A stretch of 64,000 nt of DNA from DAOTXL01 sp034435455. GTDB lineage: Bacteria > Chloroflexota > Anaerolineae > JAAYZQ01. The notes under the pieces are model-generated. The model did no database searches. It was not told the origin of the DNA and saw only the letters and a program-made list of their open reading frames with translations. Below are positions 17,743-26,701 of this stretch, one piece after another. Where the stretch lies: the NCBI GenBank assembly GCA_034435455.1, contig DAOTXL010000070.1:56706-120705 (forward strand), read 5' to 3'. Positions within the stretch are counted from its first letter, which is position 1, and every line of letters begins with the position of its first letter. The position numbers were made by a program, and so were the translations under genes.

Positions 17743-18585
17743 CTATTCGGCGTAGAACACCACCCCCAGTACCCCTGGCCCGGTGTGAGCACCCATAACC
17801 GGGGTCAGCTCGGTGACGTACAGCTCGGCGCAGTCGAACTGCCTGGCCACCTGTTGCCGCAGCGCCTCCGCTTCCTCCGGCACGTCGGCCTGCAGGATCG
17901 CCACGTGAAGCCGGCGGCCGTTGGCCTGCTGGGCCATCCGCTCCAGCATGATGCGGATCGCCCGGGATTGAGTGCGCGGTTTGGCAAAGACATCCACATG
18001 CCCGTCGGCCAGGTAGAGCACCGGTTTGATCTGGAGCATCGCCCCCAGCAATGCCGCCGCCCCGCCGATCCGTCCACCCCGGTGCAGGTATTCCAGCGTG
18101 CCAAGGATGGCCAGCAGGTTCACCTTGCCCGCTACCTCCTCGGCGCGGGCGACCACCCCTTCCAGGTCGGCGCCGGCAGCGGCGGCGCGGGCCGCTTCGA
18201 TGACGACAAAACCTTGACCCATGGCTGCCGTATGGGAGTCAACGACCCGGATAGGCACCCCGTCAATCAACTGGCTGGCGGTCAGGGCTGCGTTGTAGGT
18301 GGCGCTGAGGTTAGAGGACATGTGGATAGAGACGATGCCGCTGGCTTCCTGGGCGGCAGGATAATAGACCCGCAAAAAGTCACCGACCGAGGGGGCCGAA
18401 GTGGTGGGCAGGAGCTTGCTTTCCCGTTGCCAACGGTAGACGGCTGTGGCGCTGATCTCCTCACCGTCACGAAAGATCTGACCGTCGAGGGTCAGCACCA
18501 TCGGCACGACGCGAATATCCAGCGCCTGTACCAGCTCGGCTGGCACCGTTGCCGTCGAATCGGTCACAACAATGACCCTTTTCAT
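17743..18585 (-). CDS. DegV family fatty-acid-binding protein
   Basis: A 280-aa DegV protein. It begins VIVVTDSTATVP, the family's first strand and Ser-binding loop, and has the internal HMSSNLSATYNAA and VVDSHTAAMGQGF motifs that bind the fatty-acid head group. DegV/FakB proteins hold a fatty acid for phosphorylation by FakA, and the product feeds PlsX/PlsY. The PlsY-like gene two positions downstream fits that pathway, although no FakA kinase is in the window. The ATG at 18585 has AGGAG nearby; six further codons upstream are open. Confidence 0.93.
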   Translation of the reverse strand: MKRVIVVTDSTATVPAELVQALDIRVVPMVLTLDGQIFRDGEEISATAVYRWQRESKLLPTTSAPSVGDFLRVYYPAAQEASGIVSIHMSSNLSATYNAALTASQLIDGVPIRVVDSHTAAMGQGFVVIEAARAAAAGADLEGVVARAEEVAGKVNLLAILGTLEYLHRGGRIGGAAALLGAMLQIKPVLYLADGHVDVFAKPRTQSRAIRIMLERMAQQANGRRLHVAILQADVPEEAEALRQQVARQFDCAELYVTELTPVMGAHTGPGVLGVVFYAE

Positions 18586-18664
18586 CCCTCTATCTCCTGG
18601 CAAGAGCCCCTTCGCCTCGGCGACAGGGCCGGGCGAGAGGCTATCGGGCAGCAGGCCCGGTTTC

Positions 18665-18895
18665 CTATCTTTTCTCGTCCGAATCGTCGAGCGCCCGAAT
18701 CGTTATCGGCTGCCTTCCCGTGGCCTGTACCGGATGGAACCCATGCCCGCCGGGGGCTGCCGTTCCCTGGCCAGGCGACGACGCGGGCGCGGCCTCGGCG
18801 CCCAGCCAGTAGGTCAGCACGCCAAAGATGGCGCTGGCGGCCAGCAGGATCAAGACCAATAAGATTAGCACGATTCTGGCTTTGGTAAGCGACAT
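18665..18895 (-). CDS. small single-pass membrane protein
   Basis: A 76-aa protein of unknown function. It begins MSLTKARIV and has one strongly hydrophobic helix (residues about 6-28). A polar, Gly/Pro-rich tail with several charged residues at the end (LDDSDEKR) follows. It is first in the unit leading to degV, with a gap of 79 bases. The start at 18895 has AAGGTG upstream; a further Met 12 codons earlier lies close to the promoter -10 and is less likely. Confidence 0.6.
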   Translation of the reverse strand: MSLTKARIVLILLVLILLAASAIFGVLTYWLGAEAAPASSPGQGTAAPGGHGFHPVQATGRQPITIRALDDSDEKR

Positions 18896-18927
18896 CTTGA
18901 TTGTATCACCTTTCAAGAAGGTTGCAT

Positions 18928-18956
18928 ACAATAACCTTGTGCCGTCTGCACCTCAA
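18928..18956 (-). promoter_or_regulatory. promoter upstream of the small membrane protein and degV
   Basis: Minus-strand TTGAGG (18951-18956) and TATTGT (18928-18933), 17 bases apart. The boxes are less perfect than others here, but position and spacing fit. Confidence 0.5.
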
Positions 18957-19051
18957 ACGGTCCGCGTATATTATATCGTACCAGGGTCAACGCGCTGGCT
19001 GCAACAGGTAAACAATATTGGGGATAAGGTCAAAAAAGGTGACTGCGGGGA

Positions 19052-19738
19052 TCAGGCGGGGCGGAACCAGTAGCCTACGCCGTACTCGGTCAGGATATAC
19101 TCAGGATGGCGGGGGTCCCGTTCCAGCTTGTTTCGCAGGCGGTTGATGTAGCTCTTGAGGTACGAGATTTCGTCGGTATACTCCCGGCCCCAGACCCGGG
19201 CCAGGAGGGCCTCATGGGTCAACACCTGGCCGGCATTGCGCACCAGGTGATAGAGCAGCCGGTACTCGGTGCCGGTGAGCGCCACCGGCTGGCCGCGCAC
19301 CAGTACCTGCCGCCGGGCAAAGTCCACCTGGATGTCGCCGCTGATAAAGGGCTGTTCGTGGGTCAGGGGCAGGGCCTGTGTCCGGCGCAGCACGGCCCGC
19401 ACCCGGGCCAGCAGCTCCAGATGGCTGAAGGGCTTGGTCACGTAATCGTCGGCCCCCAGTTCCAGCCCCTGCACCTTGCTCACTTCGTCATCCCGGACGG
19501 TGAGCATGATGACCGGCACGTCGGAAAAGAGGCGGATGGCCTTTAGCACCTCAAAGCCGTTCATCTCCGGCAGGCCGATGTCCAGCAGGACCACGTCGGG
19601 CCGTTCACGCTCGACCATCTCCAGGGCCTGAGCGCCATCCTCGGCGCCAATGACCTCCCAGCCCGGCTGCTGGATGTGGAAACTCATGGCCACGAGCTTG
19701 CGCACGTCGGGTTCTTCATCCACCACCAGGACCTTCAT
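19052..19738 (-). CDS. OmpR-type response regulator
   Basis: A 228-aa two-component regulator. The receiver domain has the acidic pocket (VVDEEPD), the phosphorylated Asp53 in LLDIGLPEMNG, and the conserved Lys in VTKPF. The C-terminal winged helix (about 125-228) has the OmpR pattern TGTEYRLLYHLVRNAGQVLTHE in pieces and ends near YGVGYWF. It should bind DNA as a dimer after phosphorylation by the kinase encoded just upstream; the two genes overlap by four bases (ATGA). GGGGGAG precedes the ATG. Confidence 0.96.
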   Translation of the reverse strand: MKVLVVDEEPDVRKLVAMSFHIQQPGWEVIGAEDGAQALEMVERERPDVVLLDIGLPEMNGFEVLKAIRLFSDVPVIMLTVRDDEVSKVQGLELGADDYVTKPFSHLELLARVRAVLRRTQALPLTHEQPFISGDIQVDFARRQVLVRGQPVALTGTEYRLLYHLVRNAGQVLTHEALLARVWGREYTDEISYLKSYINRLRNKLERDPRHPEYILTEYGVGYWFRPA

Positions 19739-21531
19739 CGTGGTTTCTCCCCCGCTGTTCTGGGCAACGTAAAGCAAAAGGTGCTCCCCCGGCCTGGCTC
19801 ACTTTCAACCCAGATCCGCCCGCCGTGCAACTCGACCAACTGCCGGGCGATGTACAGGCCCAGGCCCACGCCGGCCAGCCCCCGACCATCGGCCACGACG
19901 TAGAACTTGTCGAAAATGCGGCCCTGCTCGGCCGGAGAGATGCCCGGGCCGTTATCGGCCACACACACCTGCAGGCCGGCAGCGGTGTCGGCCACCGTTA
20001 CCTCGATCTGCCCCTGCCTGGGGGTGAATTTGATGGCGTTGGACAGGATGTTGGTCAACACCTGTTCAATGCGGCGCCGGTCTAACTCGACCGGCCTGAC
20101 TGTATCCGGGCAGTGCAGGGATACGGTCTGCCTTTTGTGGTCGGTGAGGGGGCGCAGGGCCTCCACCACCCGCTGAACCAGGTGCGTCGGGTCGGTCGGC
20201 TGCCGAGAGAGGGTGACCCGGCCGGCTTCCAGTTTGGTGATCTCCAGGAGGTCGGCGACCAGGGCTTCCAGGCGGCTGACGTGGTGGTTGATGGTGTGGA
20301 GCAGGTCAATCTGTTGGGCGCTGAGGCCGGCGCTGGTCGCCTGAAGCAGGTCTACGGAGGTCCTTACGCAGGTCAACGGGGTGCGTAGCTCGTGGGATAC
20401 GGTGGAGACAAAGCTCTCCTGCAACTGGTCGAGGGCGCGCAGACGGGCTACCTGCTCTCGCTCCCGCTCGTACAGCCGGGCGTTGCGGATGGCCAGGGCT
20501 GCTTCCTGCCCCAGGGCCTGCAGAAAGGCCAGGTCCTCCTCCTTGAAGGAGTGCGGGGTGTGATAGCCGACGCCGAGCATCCCCAAAGGTTGCTCTTCCA
20601 GCAGGAGGGGGACGCAGACCAGCGTGCCGACCGATCTGACTGCCTGCTGCCCGATCACACATTGGGCCGGGTCTTTTAACACACAGGGCTGGCCCTGGCA
20701 CAAGATCTCCAGCAGGGGGGCGCCATCCAGGTCCCGTTGCCCGTCCAGGATGGTGGTGTTCGCCCCTGCGGCTGCGGCGATCTCGAGCCGTTTGCCCTCT
20801 CGATCCAGCAGGGCGATGCTCGTCAGGTCTGCGCCGAGCAGGGCGCGGGGCGCTTCAGCAACCGTCTGCAACGTCTGGCCCAGGTCCAGGGTGGCGTTGA
20901 TCTGTCGGAAGAGATCGTTGAGCGCCCGCAGCCGCCGGGCCAGGGTTCGCTCCCGTTCGGTTTCCTGGTGCTCACGCCGCAGTTGCTCCAGCAGCAGGCC
21001 GCCCAGCACGGCCACCACCAGCAGCAGCAACAGCTTGGCCGACAGGATATATTGGGCGTAGGGCAATTCCAGACCGGTTGGATTGATGTAACACGCACCG
21101 ACGTAGATGAGGCCAATGCCCAAAGATACGGCGCTGGTGCGCAGCAGATCCAGTTGGAAGGCAGCGCCGATGATGATAAACACGTACAGGATGAAAAAAC
21201 TGGAGTGGTAACCACCGGTTACATAGACGGCCAGCGTTGCGATGACCGTGTCTATGGCCAGGTAGTTGAGCGGGCGTTGCAGCCAGCGGATGTAGCGCAT
21301 CAAGAGGAAGAGCAGGCCGCTGTATCCGACCACGGCCAGTGCCATCTGGGGGACCGGGAACAGCACGCCAGAGGTGGAGCGGTCGAACCAATGCAGGATC
21401 AGGACCAGCAACAGGGCCAGGCCGCGCAGCAGCAGCAGGGGGCGTTCGGTCGCCGGCCAGCGGCCCAGCCATAGTTCAGGCGCCCCTTGCTCTGGTTTGA
21501 CCCGGTTCTGCCCTTTCGTTTCCCTGGTCAT
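19735..21531 (-). CDS. membrane sensor histidine kinase with GAF domain
   Basis: A 598-aa sensor kinase. About six N-terminal membrane helices (residues 25-190) are followed by a coiled linker, a GAF domain (about 215-360) and a HisKA domain with the phosphorylated His in STVSHELRTPLT. The ATPase domain has the N box (NILSNAIKFTP), the G1 box (DNGPGI) and the G2 box (GVGLGLYIARQLVELHGG). It phosphorylates the regulator encoded directly downstream. The ATG at 21531 sits after GGAGGGCG; another 70 codons are open upstream but cross the promoter. Its signal is unknown. Confidence 0.95.
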   Translation of the reverse strand: MTRETKGQNRVKPEQGAPELWLGRWPATERPLLLLRGLALLLVLILHWFDRSTSGVLFPVPQMALAVVGYSGLLFLLMRYIRWLQRPLNYLAIDTVIATLAVYVTGGYHSSFFILYVFIIIGAAFQLDLLRTSAVSLGIGLIYVGACYINPTGLELPYAQYILSAKLLLLLVVAVLGGLLLEQLRREHQETERERTLARRLRALNDLFRQINATLDLGQTLQTVAEAPRALLGADLTSIALLDREGKRLEIAAAAGANTTILDGQRDLDGAPLLEILCQGQPCVLKDPAQCVIGQQAVRSVGTLVCVPLLLEEQPLGMLGVGYHTPHSFKEEDLAFLQALGQEAALAIRNARLYEREREQVARLRALDQLQESFVSTVSHELRTPLTCVRTSVDLLQATSAGLSAQQIDLLHTINHHVSRLEALVADLLEITKLEAGRVTLSRQPTDPTHLVQRVVEALRPLTDHKRQTVSLHCPDTVRPVELDRRRIEQVLTNILSNAIKFTPRQGQIEVTVADTAAGLQVCVADNGPGISPAEQGRIFDKFYVVADGRGLAGVGLGLYIARQLVELHGGRIWVESEPGRGSTFCFTLPRTAGEKPR

Positions 21532-21564
21532 CGCCCTCCACCGGACGGTAGCAACCCTGCCTGC

Positions 21565-21593
21565 ATTATACCCCATCTTCCCGGCCCTGTCGA
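21565..21593 (-). promoter_or_regulatory. promoter for the histidine kinase/response regulator operon
   Basis: Minus-strand TCGACA (21588-21593) and TATAAT (21565-21570), exactly 17 bases apart. The predicted start is about 25 bases before the kinase ATG. Confidence 0.65.
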
Positions 21594-21636
21594 GATCCCG
21601 GAAGGGGTAAGAGCCCTCCCTGCCTCCTGCCTCATG

Positions 21637-21665
21637 TTGCGGAATGGCCCGGAAGCGGCTATAAT
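21637..21665 (+). promoter_or_regulatory. promoter for trmI
   Basis: TTGCGG (21637-21642) and a perfect TATAAT (21660-21665), 17 bases apart. The transcript would start about 25 bases before the methyltransferase. Confidence 0.6.
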
Positions 21666-21697
21666 GGCCGATATCTGGTGGAGGGAAAGGGTTGGCA

Positions 21698-22549
21698 ATG
21701 GGGGTCGCTCGCGAAAACGATCTGGTCCTGCTCATCGGCAAGGACTACAAGCAGTTCCTCATCCGGTTGCAGCCGGGTGATCAGCTCCAGACCCATCGGG
21801 GTTGCATCCAACATGATGATCTGATCGGCCAGCCCCTGGGGCGGGAGGTTTATTCTCACCTGGGGTATCCCTTTGTCGTTCTGGAACCGAGCACCTTTGA
21901 TCTGATCAGGCAGCTCAAGCGCACCACCCAGATCATGTATCCCAAGGACATCGGCTATACGTTGCTGAAGCTGAGCATCGTCCCCGGCAGCCGGGTCATC
22001 GAGGCGGGGACGGGCAGCGGTGGTTTGACGCTGGCACTGGCCCGCGCAATAGGGGCCCAAGGTCGCCTCTACTCGTATGAGGTCCGCCCCGATGTCCTGC
22101 GCCTGGCACAGAAGAATCTGGAGGCCCTGGGCCTGGCCGGTTGGGTTGAGTTCAAACTGCGGGACATCGCCGAGGGCTTTGACGAGACCGACGTGGATGC
22201 CCTGTTTCTGGACGTGCGCACCCCCTGGGCCTATTTGCCCCAGACTCTGGCGGCGCTCAAAGATGGGGGGTTCTTTGGGGCCATCCTGCCGACGGCCAAC
22301 CAGGTGAGCGATCTCACCCAGGCCCTCGAAGAGCAGCAGGCCTTTGGCCAGATCGAGGTGGAGGAGATCCTGGTGCGGCCCTACAAGCCGGTGCCCGACC
22401 GCCTGCGGCCGGTGGACCGGATGATCGCCCACACCGGCTACCTTATCTTTGCCCGTAAGGTAAACCGTGATGTCGCCCGGAGCGACTATTGGCTGGACCG
22501 TCGGCGGCGCAAGTACGAAGAGTTGTCGGCCGGGGAGGGCGGAGGCTGA
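21698..22549 (+). CDS. trmI: tRNA (adenine-58-N1)-methyltransferase TrmI
   Basis: TrmI methylates N1 of adenine 58 in the T-loop of tRNAs using S-adenosylmethionine, working as a tetramer. The N-terminal beta domain is followed by the family signature RTTQIMYPKDIGY and the SAM-binding motif EAGTGSGGLT. The acidic residue of motif II is in SYEVRPD, and LDVRTPW forms the motif IV region (usually LDxPxPW). Length is about 283 aa, as usual. A GGAGGG Shine-Dalgarno precedes both the ATG at 21698 and a TTG at 21692; either could be used. It is transcribed alone. Confidence 0.95.
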   Translation: MGVARENDLVLLIGKDYKQFLIRLQPGDQLQTHRGCIQHDDLIGQPLGREVYSHLGYPFVVLEPSTFDLIRQLKRTTQIMYPKDIGYTLLKLSIVPGSRVIEAGTGSGGLTLALARAIGAQGRLYSYEVRPDVLRLAQKNLEALGLAGWVEFKLRDIAEGFDETDVDALFLDVRTPWAYLPQTLAALKDGGFFGAILPTANQVSDLTQALEEQQAFGQIEVEEILVRPYKPVPDRLRPVDRMIAHTGYLIFARKVNRDVARSDYWLDRRRRKYEELSAGEGGG

Positions 22550-22588
22550 TCGAATTCTACAAGCGCCTGGCGCCTTCAGCGGCGGTAG

Positions 22589-24529
22589 TCAGTCCCCCTT
22601 CCAGGTCAGCACAATCTCCCGGTCCTGGGCCAGATCCCCCTGCCACACACCACGTCCGTCTGCCCAGACCAGGCCGGGGGACGATCCGGCGGCCGGTTGT
22701 GCTCCGCCGGGCGGGGTGATGCGGATGCGCAGCGGCAGCGCCCCGGTCCCCGGCTGCTTCTGGATGAGCACGGTGTACCGATCGGATATGGCAGGCAGCC
22801 TGGGTCGGTAGACCACCTGGATCTGGCGTGCCTGGCCGGTTTCCAGCAGGAAAGAGGTGGCCACCACGGTATGCCCGCTTTCCTGGTAAACCTCGGCCGG
22901 CCCGTCGGTGCCGCTGAGCCGGACCAATTCGCTGCCCTGGGGCAGGTAGATCCGCAGCCAGTCCCAGTAGCACCGTTCCAACAGGTCGGCGTAGCGGTCC
23001 CCGTAGCGCGATTCGTGGAGGCAGGCCGGCATGGGGCGCTGGATGCGGTGCCGGTAGGTCAGGGTCAGTTGGACCGTCGCTGTGCCATCCCTATCCACAG
23101 CCGCCTGGTAGTCCAGGGTCTGTTCGACATTGGGGTTGACTTTGTTAAAGCCGACGTTGCTGTCCACCACCAGCAGATAGTCACCCGGCGAGGTGCGCAA
23201 TGCGCCGTCCCACCCCATTTTGTGGAGGAAAGCCTGGCCTGGCGGGTCGGCGACATAGATCAGCAGGTGGCGCTGGCGCAACGCTGTGCCCGCCGCCCGG
23301 GCCAGGGCAGCCAGCTCCTGCGGGGTGGTGCGGGCCGACAGCCGGGCCAGCAGCGCCGACAAGAGGTCGCCGGCAAAGTCTTTGCGGTGCTGCCACCAGT
23401 CGGTCCCTTCCTGGCCCGGCGCGCTGACCCTGGGTGCTTCCCAGTACGTCATCAGCATCTCCTGCAGGTTGCTACTGTTCACCGGCTGATCATAGCCCGG
23501 CACCTGTACCGGACCGATGGCCTCGACGAGCAGCCGCAGGGTGGTCAGGTCCACAGCCACGACGCCGTCCACCGCCTGGCCCTGGTCATGCTGGTACAGG
23601 CCGGCGATGGCCTGGGCCGAGGTGGGGAAATCGGGCCACCAGTTGGCGTCGCGCAGCACCAGCATCCCGGCCCCCATCTGCCGGCGGAGTGGTTCGGGGG
23701 GCGGGGGATGAGGACGGGTCAGGTCGTCCACTGTGTAGCTGTCCTGGAAGCGCAACTGGGCGATCTCTCCTCCCTCGATCCGCACCAGCCCGACGCCGCT
23801 GATAAAGCCGCCTGTGGCCCGCAGCTCCTGATTGTTCTGGGCCAGCAGCAGGTAGGTGCGCGGCCGGTCGGCGCCCAGCAACCCCGGCAGGAGGGTGAGG
23901 GCAGAGGTGGCCTCTTCCAGGAGCGGCAGGGTGCGGTCGAAGCGGCTGACCATCCTCCTCAGCCTGGCCGAAAGCCGCCCGTCGTCTATGGCGGCGCGTG
24001 GTTCGGCGGCGCGGGCCAGGGCAGCCTGGGCTGCGCCGATTTGCGGTTGGGCGGCGATCAGGCCCTGCACCAGTTCCGGCCCCAACAGGCTCAGGCCCGG
24101 TTCGCCCTGGCTCAGGCGTCCGGGTAGGGGGACCAGGCCGTCGGCCAGGGCCAACCCCGCCTGCGTCGTCTGGCGGGCCATGGTCAGCAGGTGGGGGGCG
24201 GCCTGCACGTCGCCGCCAATGCCCGGCAGCCAGCCCAGGTGAGGGCAGAGGGGCAGGAAGGGCCGTGCCAGCTTTTCCACTGCCGCCAGGTCGGTGTCCA
24301 GGGTGACCAGCGTACTGCGCAGGCCGGCTATCTGTTCCGGATCGCGCATCAATTGGACCCATTCTGCCTGCCCGCCGGACAGGGTGGCTTCTAACTGGCC
24401 GAGGGCCATCTGCATCGAGGTCAGGTGTTGCCGTAGCTGCTGGACCCAGGTCGCCACCAGCAGGGCCATGCCCAGCAGCCACAGCAGCACCAGGGCCCGC
24501 AACAGGGCCTTGTTCTGCCGGGATTTCAT
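22589..24529 (-). CDS. DUF4012 family membrane-anchored protein
   Basis: A 646-aa protein with one N-terminal membrane helix (ALLRALVLLWLLGMALLVATW) and a large extracytoplasmic part. A helical region (about 40-240) is followed by the conserved DUF4012 core, with TYLLLAQNNQELRATGGFISG as its hallmark, and a beta-rich C-terminus. DUF4012 proteins are common next to exopolysaccharide genes in Actinobacteria and Chloroflexota; their chemistry is not known to me. The ATG at 24529 overlaps the stop of the DUF2723 gene as ATGA. The frame is open for another 546 codons upstream, but that part is a shadow of the DUF2723 gene. Confidence 0.9.
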   Translation of the reverse strand: MKSRQNKALLRALVLLWLLGMALLVATWVQQLRQHLTSMQMALGQLEATLSGGQAEWVQLMRDPEQIAGLRSTLVTLDTDLAAVEKLARPFLPLCPHLGWLPGIGGDVQAAPHLLTMARQTTQAGLALADGLVPLPGRLSQGEPGLSLLGPELVQGLIAAQPQIGAAQAALARAAEPRAAIDDGRLSARLRRMVSRFDRTLPLLEEATSALTLLPGLLGADRPRTYLLLAQNNQELRATGGFISGVGLVRIEGGEIAQLRFQDSYTVDDLTRPHPPPPEPLRRQMGAGMLVLRDANWWPDFPTSAQAIAGLYQHDQGQAVDGVVAVDLTTLRLLVEAIGPVQVPGYDQPVNSSNLQEMLMTYWEAPRVSAPGQEGTDWWQHRKDFAGDLLSALLARLSARTTPQELAALARAAGTALRQRHLLIYVADPPGQAFLHKMGWDGALRTSPGDYLLVVDSNVGFNKVNPNVEQTLDYQAAVDRDGTATVQLTLTYRHRIQRPMPACLHESRYGDRYADLLERCYWDWLRIYLPQGSELVRLSGTDGPAEVYQESGHTVVATSFLLETGQARQIQVVYRPRLPAISDRYTVLIQKQPGTGALPLRIRITPPGGAQPAAGSSPGLVWADGRGVWQGDLAQDREIVLTWKGD

Positions 24530-26085
24530 CCTCCTGCCCCCCATCGGCTTTTGATCTGCACGCGGAACACAGGGGCGTTCCCCACCTGGATGAAATCGAA
24601 CCATTCCCGCCATGCCTCGCCGGGGTCGGTGGCGTAGACGGTCCGATGGGTGGAATTGGCCGCCATCAGCTCGCGCACCAGGTCGTCGGTGGTGACCTGG
24701 ACGGTGGTCGGTTCCTTCAGGATCAGGTCGGGGTAGAGGTGGCGCACCTGCTCCCGGTACCAGATAAAGGCCAGCATCGGCCCGTTGACCACGGCCACAT
24801 CGGGCCGCCGGCCTTCGGCATAGACCGCGTACCACAGGGAAAAGGTAGCCCGGTCGCCCCGGACGACAACCAGGCTGTTGGGGGCAACCGCTTCCAGGAC
24901 CTGGTGGATGTAGGTCTGGGCGGCCCGGTCGTCGCTCAGGTCGGTTGCCTGCCAGTGGAGGGCCAGGGAAGCAAGGGGCAGCAAGATCAGGCCTGGCAGC
25001 ACCCTCTGCCGCCAGGCCGGTTGCAACCGGCGGGCCAGGTGTAGCAGGTAACACCCCCCGGCGCCCCAGCTGAGGGCCAGCAGCATCACCGCCGGCAGCA
25101 GGTAGATGTACGAGTCGCCGGTGTCGTAGAAAAAGGCATAAATGGCCAGGAGCGAGGACCAGCTCAAGGTCAGGAGGGCAAAGGGGCGGTCGCGCTGCCA
25201 CATCCAGGCGACCCCTGCCAGGGCGATGGCCAGCCCCCACCAGCCGAATTGATCGCCCAGCAGCAGCGCCCACGAGCCCAGCCGGGGCAGCATCTGGTCG
25301 GGCGGCAGGCCGAACACGAACGGCTGATACTGTTTGCCGGTGATCACCCACAGGAACTGCCGCCAGGTCTGGGGGTTGCCCCAGTTGACCGCCGGGTGGT
25401 GGGCAGCCGCCAGGGGCAAGTAGGCATAGATGCCCAGGCCCAGGGCCCACAGGCCGGTGGCCGACAGCAGGATGGGGGGCCGCAGCCACCGTTGTCGCTC
25501 CGGCCAGAGCAAAAAGAGCGCCGCCGGGGCCAGTGCGGCCAGGGTCAGGTGGTTGCCCAGCCCCAGCCCAAAGAGGAACGCCGCCAGCCCCAGCAGCCGG
25601 TCGCTGCCGCCCTCGCGCCAACGTACCAGCAGCCACACCAGCAGCGCGGCCAGGAGCGCCAGCAGCGCATAGACCTCGCTGATCACGGCCTGAGACCAGA
25701 GCAGGGAGGAGAAGGCAAAGGTCAGGGCGGTGGCCACGGCCAGCGGTTCCCGCCCCTTCTGGGCCGGCAGCAGGACCTGGGCCGTATCGCCCAGCAGGCC
25801 TGTCGCCGCAGCCGCGCAGACTGCCGAGAGCAGGTTGACGCGATAGGCGATGGGGCCGATGGGGATCTGGCTGAACAGCCAGGCCAGGAGGGTGTAGGTG
25901 GGGTAGCCGGTGGGGTGGGGGATTCCCAGCGTGCGGGCAGCGGCGATCAGGTCGCCGCCGTCGGCTCCCCAGTGCTCGAAGGTGAGGCCGGGCGCCAGGG
26001 TGAGCAGGTAGACGGTCAGGCTCAGCCCCGCTGCGATCAGGGCCGGCCACGGGTGCCGGCGACGGACGGCGCGGGCGGCTTTTAT
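24526..26085 (-). CDS. DUF2723 membrane glycosyltransferase-like protein
   Basis: A polytopic protein of about 519 aa from the DUF2723 group, related to protein O-mannosyltransferase/GT39 enzymes that move sugars from lipid carriers. The conserved first loop PGLTFEHWGADGGDLI is followed by GIPHPTGYPTY, and about ten hydrophobic segments come next. A globular tail (about 370-519) ends at the DUF4012 gene. The first ATG in frame (25737) would remove the conserved first loop, so the start must be further upstream. No ATG, GTG or TTG exists there; an ATA at 26083-26085 overlapping the previous stop (ATAA) and following GGAGGGGG is the best candidate. Confidence 0.8.
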   Translation of the reverse strand: MKAARAVRRRHPWPALIAAGLSLTVYLLTLAPGLTFEHWGADGGDLIAAARTLGIPHPTGYPTYTLLAWLFSQIPIGPIAYRVNLLSAVCAAAATGLLGDTAQVLLPAQKGREPLAVATALTFAFSSLLWSQAVISEVYALLALLAALLVWLLVRWREGGSDRLLGLAAFLFGLGLGNHLTLAALAPAALFLLWPERQRWLRPPILLSATGLWALGLGIYAYLPLAAAHHPAVNWGNPQTWRQFLWVITGKQYQPFVFGLPPDQMLPRLGSWALLLGDQFGWWGLAIALAGVAWMWQRDRPFALLTLSWSSLLAIYAFFYDTGDSYIYLLPAVMLLALSWGAGGCYLLHLARRLQPAWRQRVLPGLILLPLASLALHWQATDLSDDRAAQTYIHQVLEAVAPNSLVVVRGDRATFSLWYAVYAEGRRPDVAVVNGPMLAFIWYREQVRHLYPDLILKEPTTVQVTTDDLVRELMAANSTHRTVYATDPGEAWREWFDFIQVGNAPVFRVQIKSRWGAGG

Positions 26086-26693
26086 GGCCCCCTCCGGTCC
26101 CGGCCGGTGGCCGGCAGTTCGTCAGGGGGCAGGCCGGCGGCGGCCATGTTGGAGGTGGCCTGGCCACCGTCGAAATAGGCCGTGGCCTGATTCAACACGA
26201 TCTGGCCGGGCCGGGCCTGGGCGGTCACGCGGGTACGGAGCAGGACCAGGGCCGTCTGCCCGGCGTCGAGGGTGCCCAGGTCGAGGGTCAACAGGCGGTC
26301 TCGCACCTCGGCTGCTCCCTGGGTGGCGCGCACCTCCAGCAGCTCCAGCGCCGGGTCGAGGGGGTCGGCCACGATCAGGCCGGTGATGGCCACGGTCGAG
26401 GTGTTGGTCAGCCATAGCCGGAATTGCAGCTCCTCCCCCGGCAACAGGTCGTGGGGGAGGGCGGTCAGGCTCAGGGCCAGCGTGCCCCTGGCCGGCGGGG
26501 TCTCCTCTGATGGCGGGCGCGGGGTCACGGCCCTGGTCGGTGTGGGGACCGTGCGCGGCGTAGGGGTCGGTACTGTCTGAAAGAGGCGGTTGCTGGCCTG
26601 GGCGCGGGGCCCCTGCGCCAGGGCCAGGACGACGATCAGACCCACCAGGGCCAGCGGCAGAGGTTGCCACTCAGGGCTCAGCAGCCGACGCAC
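26082..26693 (-). CDS. secreted DUF11/CARDB-like protein ending in LPATG
   Basis: A 203-aa exported protein. A hydrophobic segment (PLPLALVGLIVVLALAQG) forms the signal or anchor. A Pro/Thr-rich linker (TVPTPTPRTVPTPTRAV) leads to one immunoglobulin-like domain of the conserved-repeat (DUF11) type (ARGTLALSLTALPHDLLPGE onward). The last residues are DELPATGRDRRGP, which contain an LPxTG sortase box but no hydrophobic tail. I set the start at GTG 26693, eight bases after the previous stop; 56 further open codons overlap the upstream gene. The role is probably structural at the cell surface. Confidence 0.72.
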   Translation of the reverse strand: MRRLLSPEWQPLPLALVGLIVVLALAQGPRAQASNRLFQTVPTPTPRTVPTPTRAVTPRPPSEETPPARGTLALSLTALPHDLLPGEELQFRLWLTNTSTVAITGLIVADPLDPALELLEVRATQGAAEVRDRLLTLDLGTLDAGQTALVLLRTRVTAQARPGQIVLNQATAYFDGGQATSNMAAAGLPPDELPATGRDRRGP

Positions 26694-26701
26694 GATGCCC
26701 C

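Noticed and set aside
22589..26167. 1192-codon reading of the DUF4012 gene
   Set aside because: The first 546 codons are Pro/Arg-rich shadow of the DUF2723 gene; the real start is the ATG at 24529.
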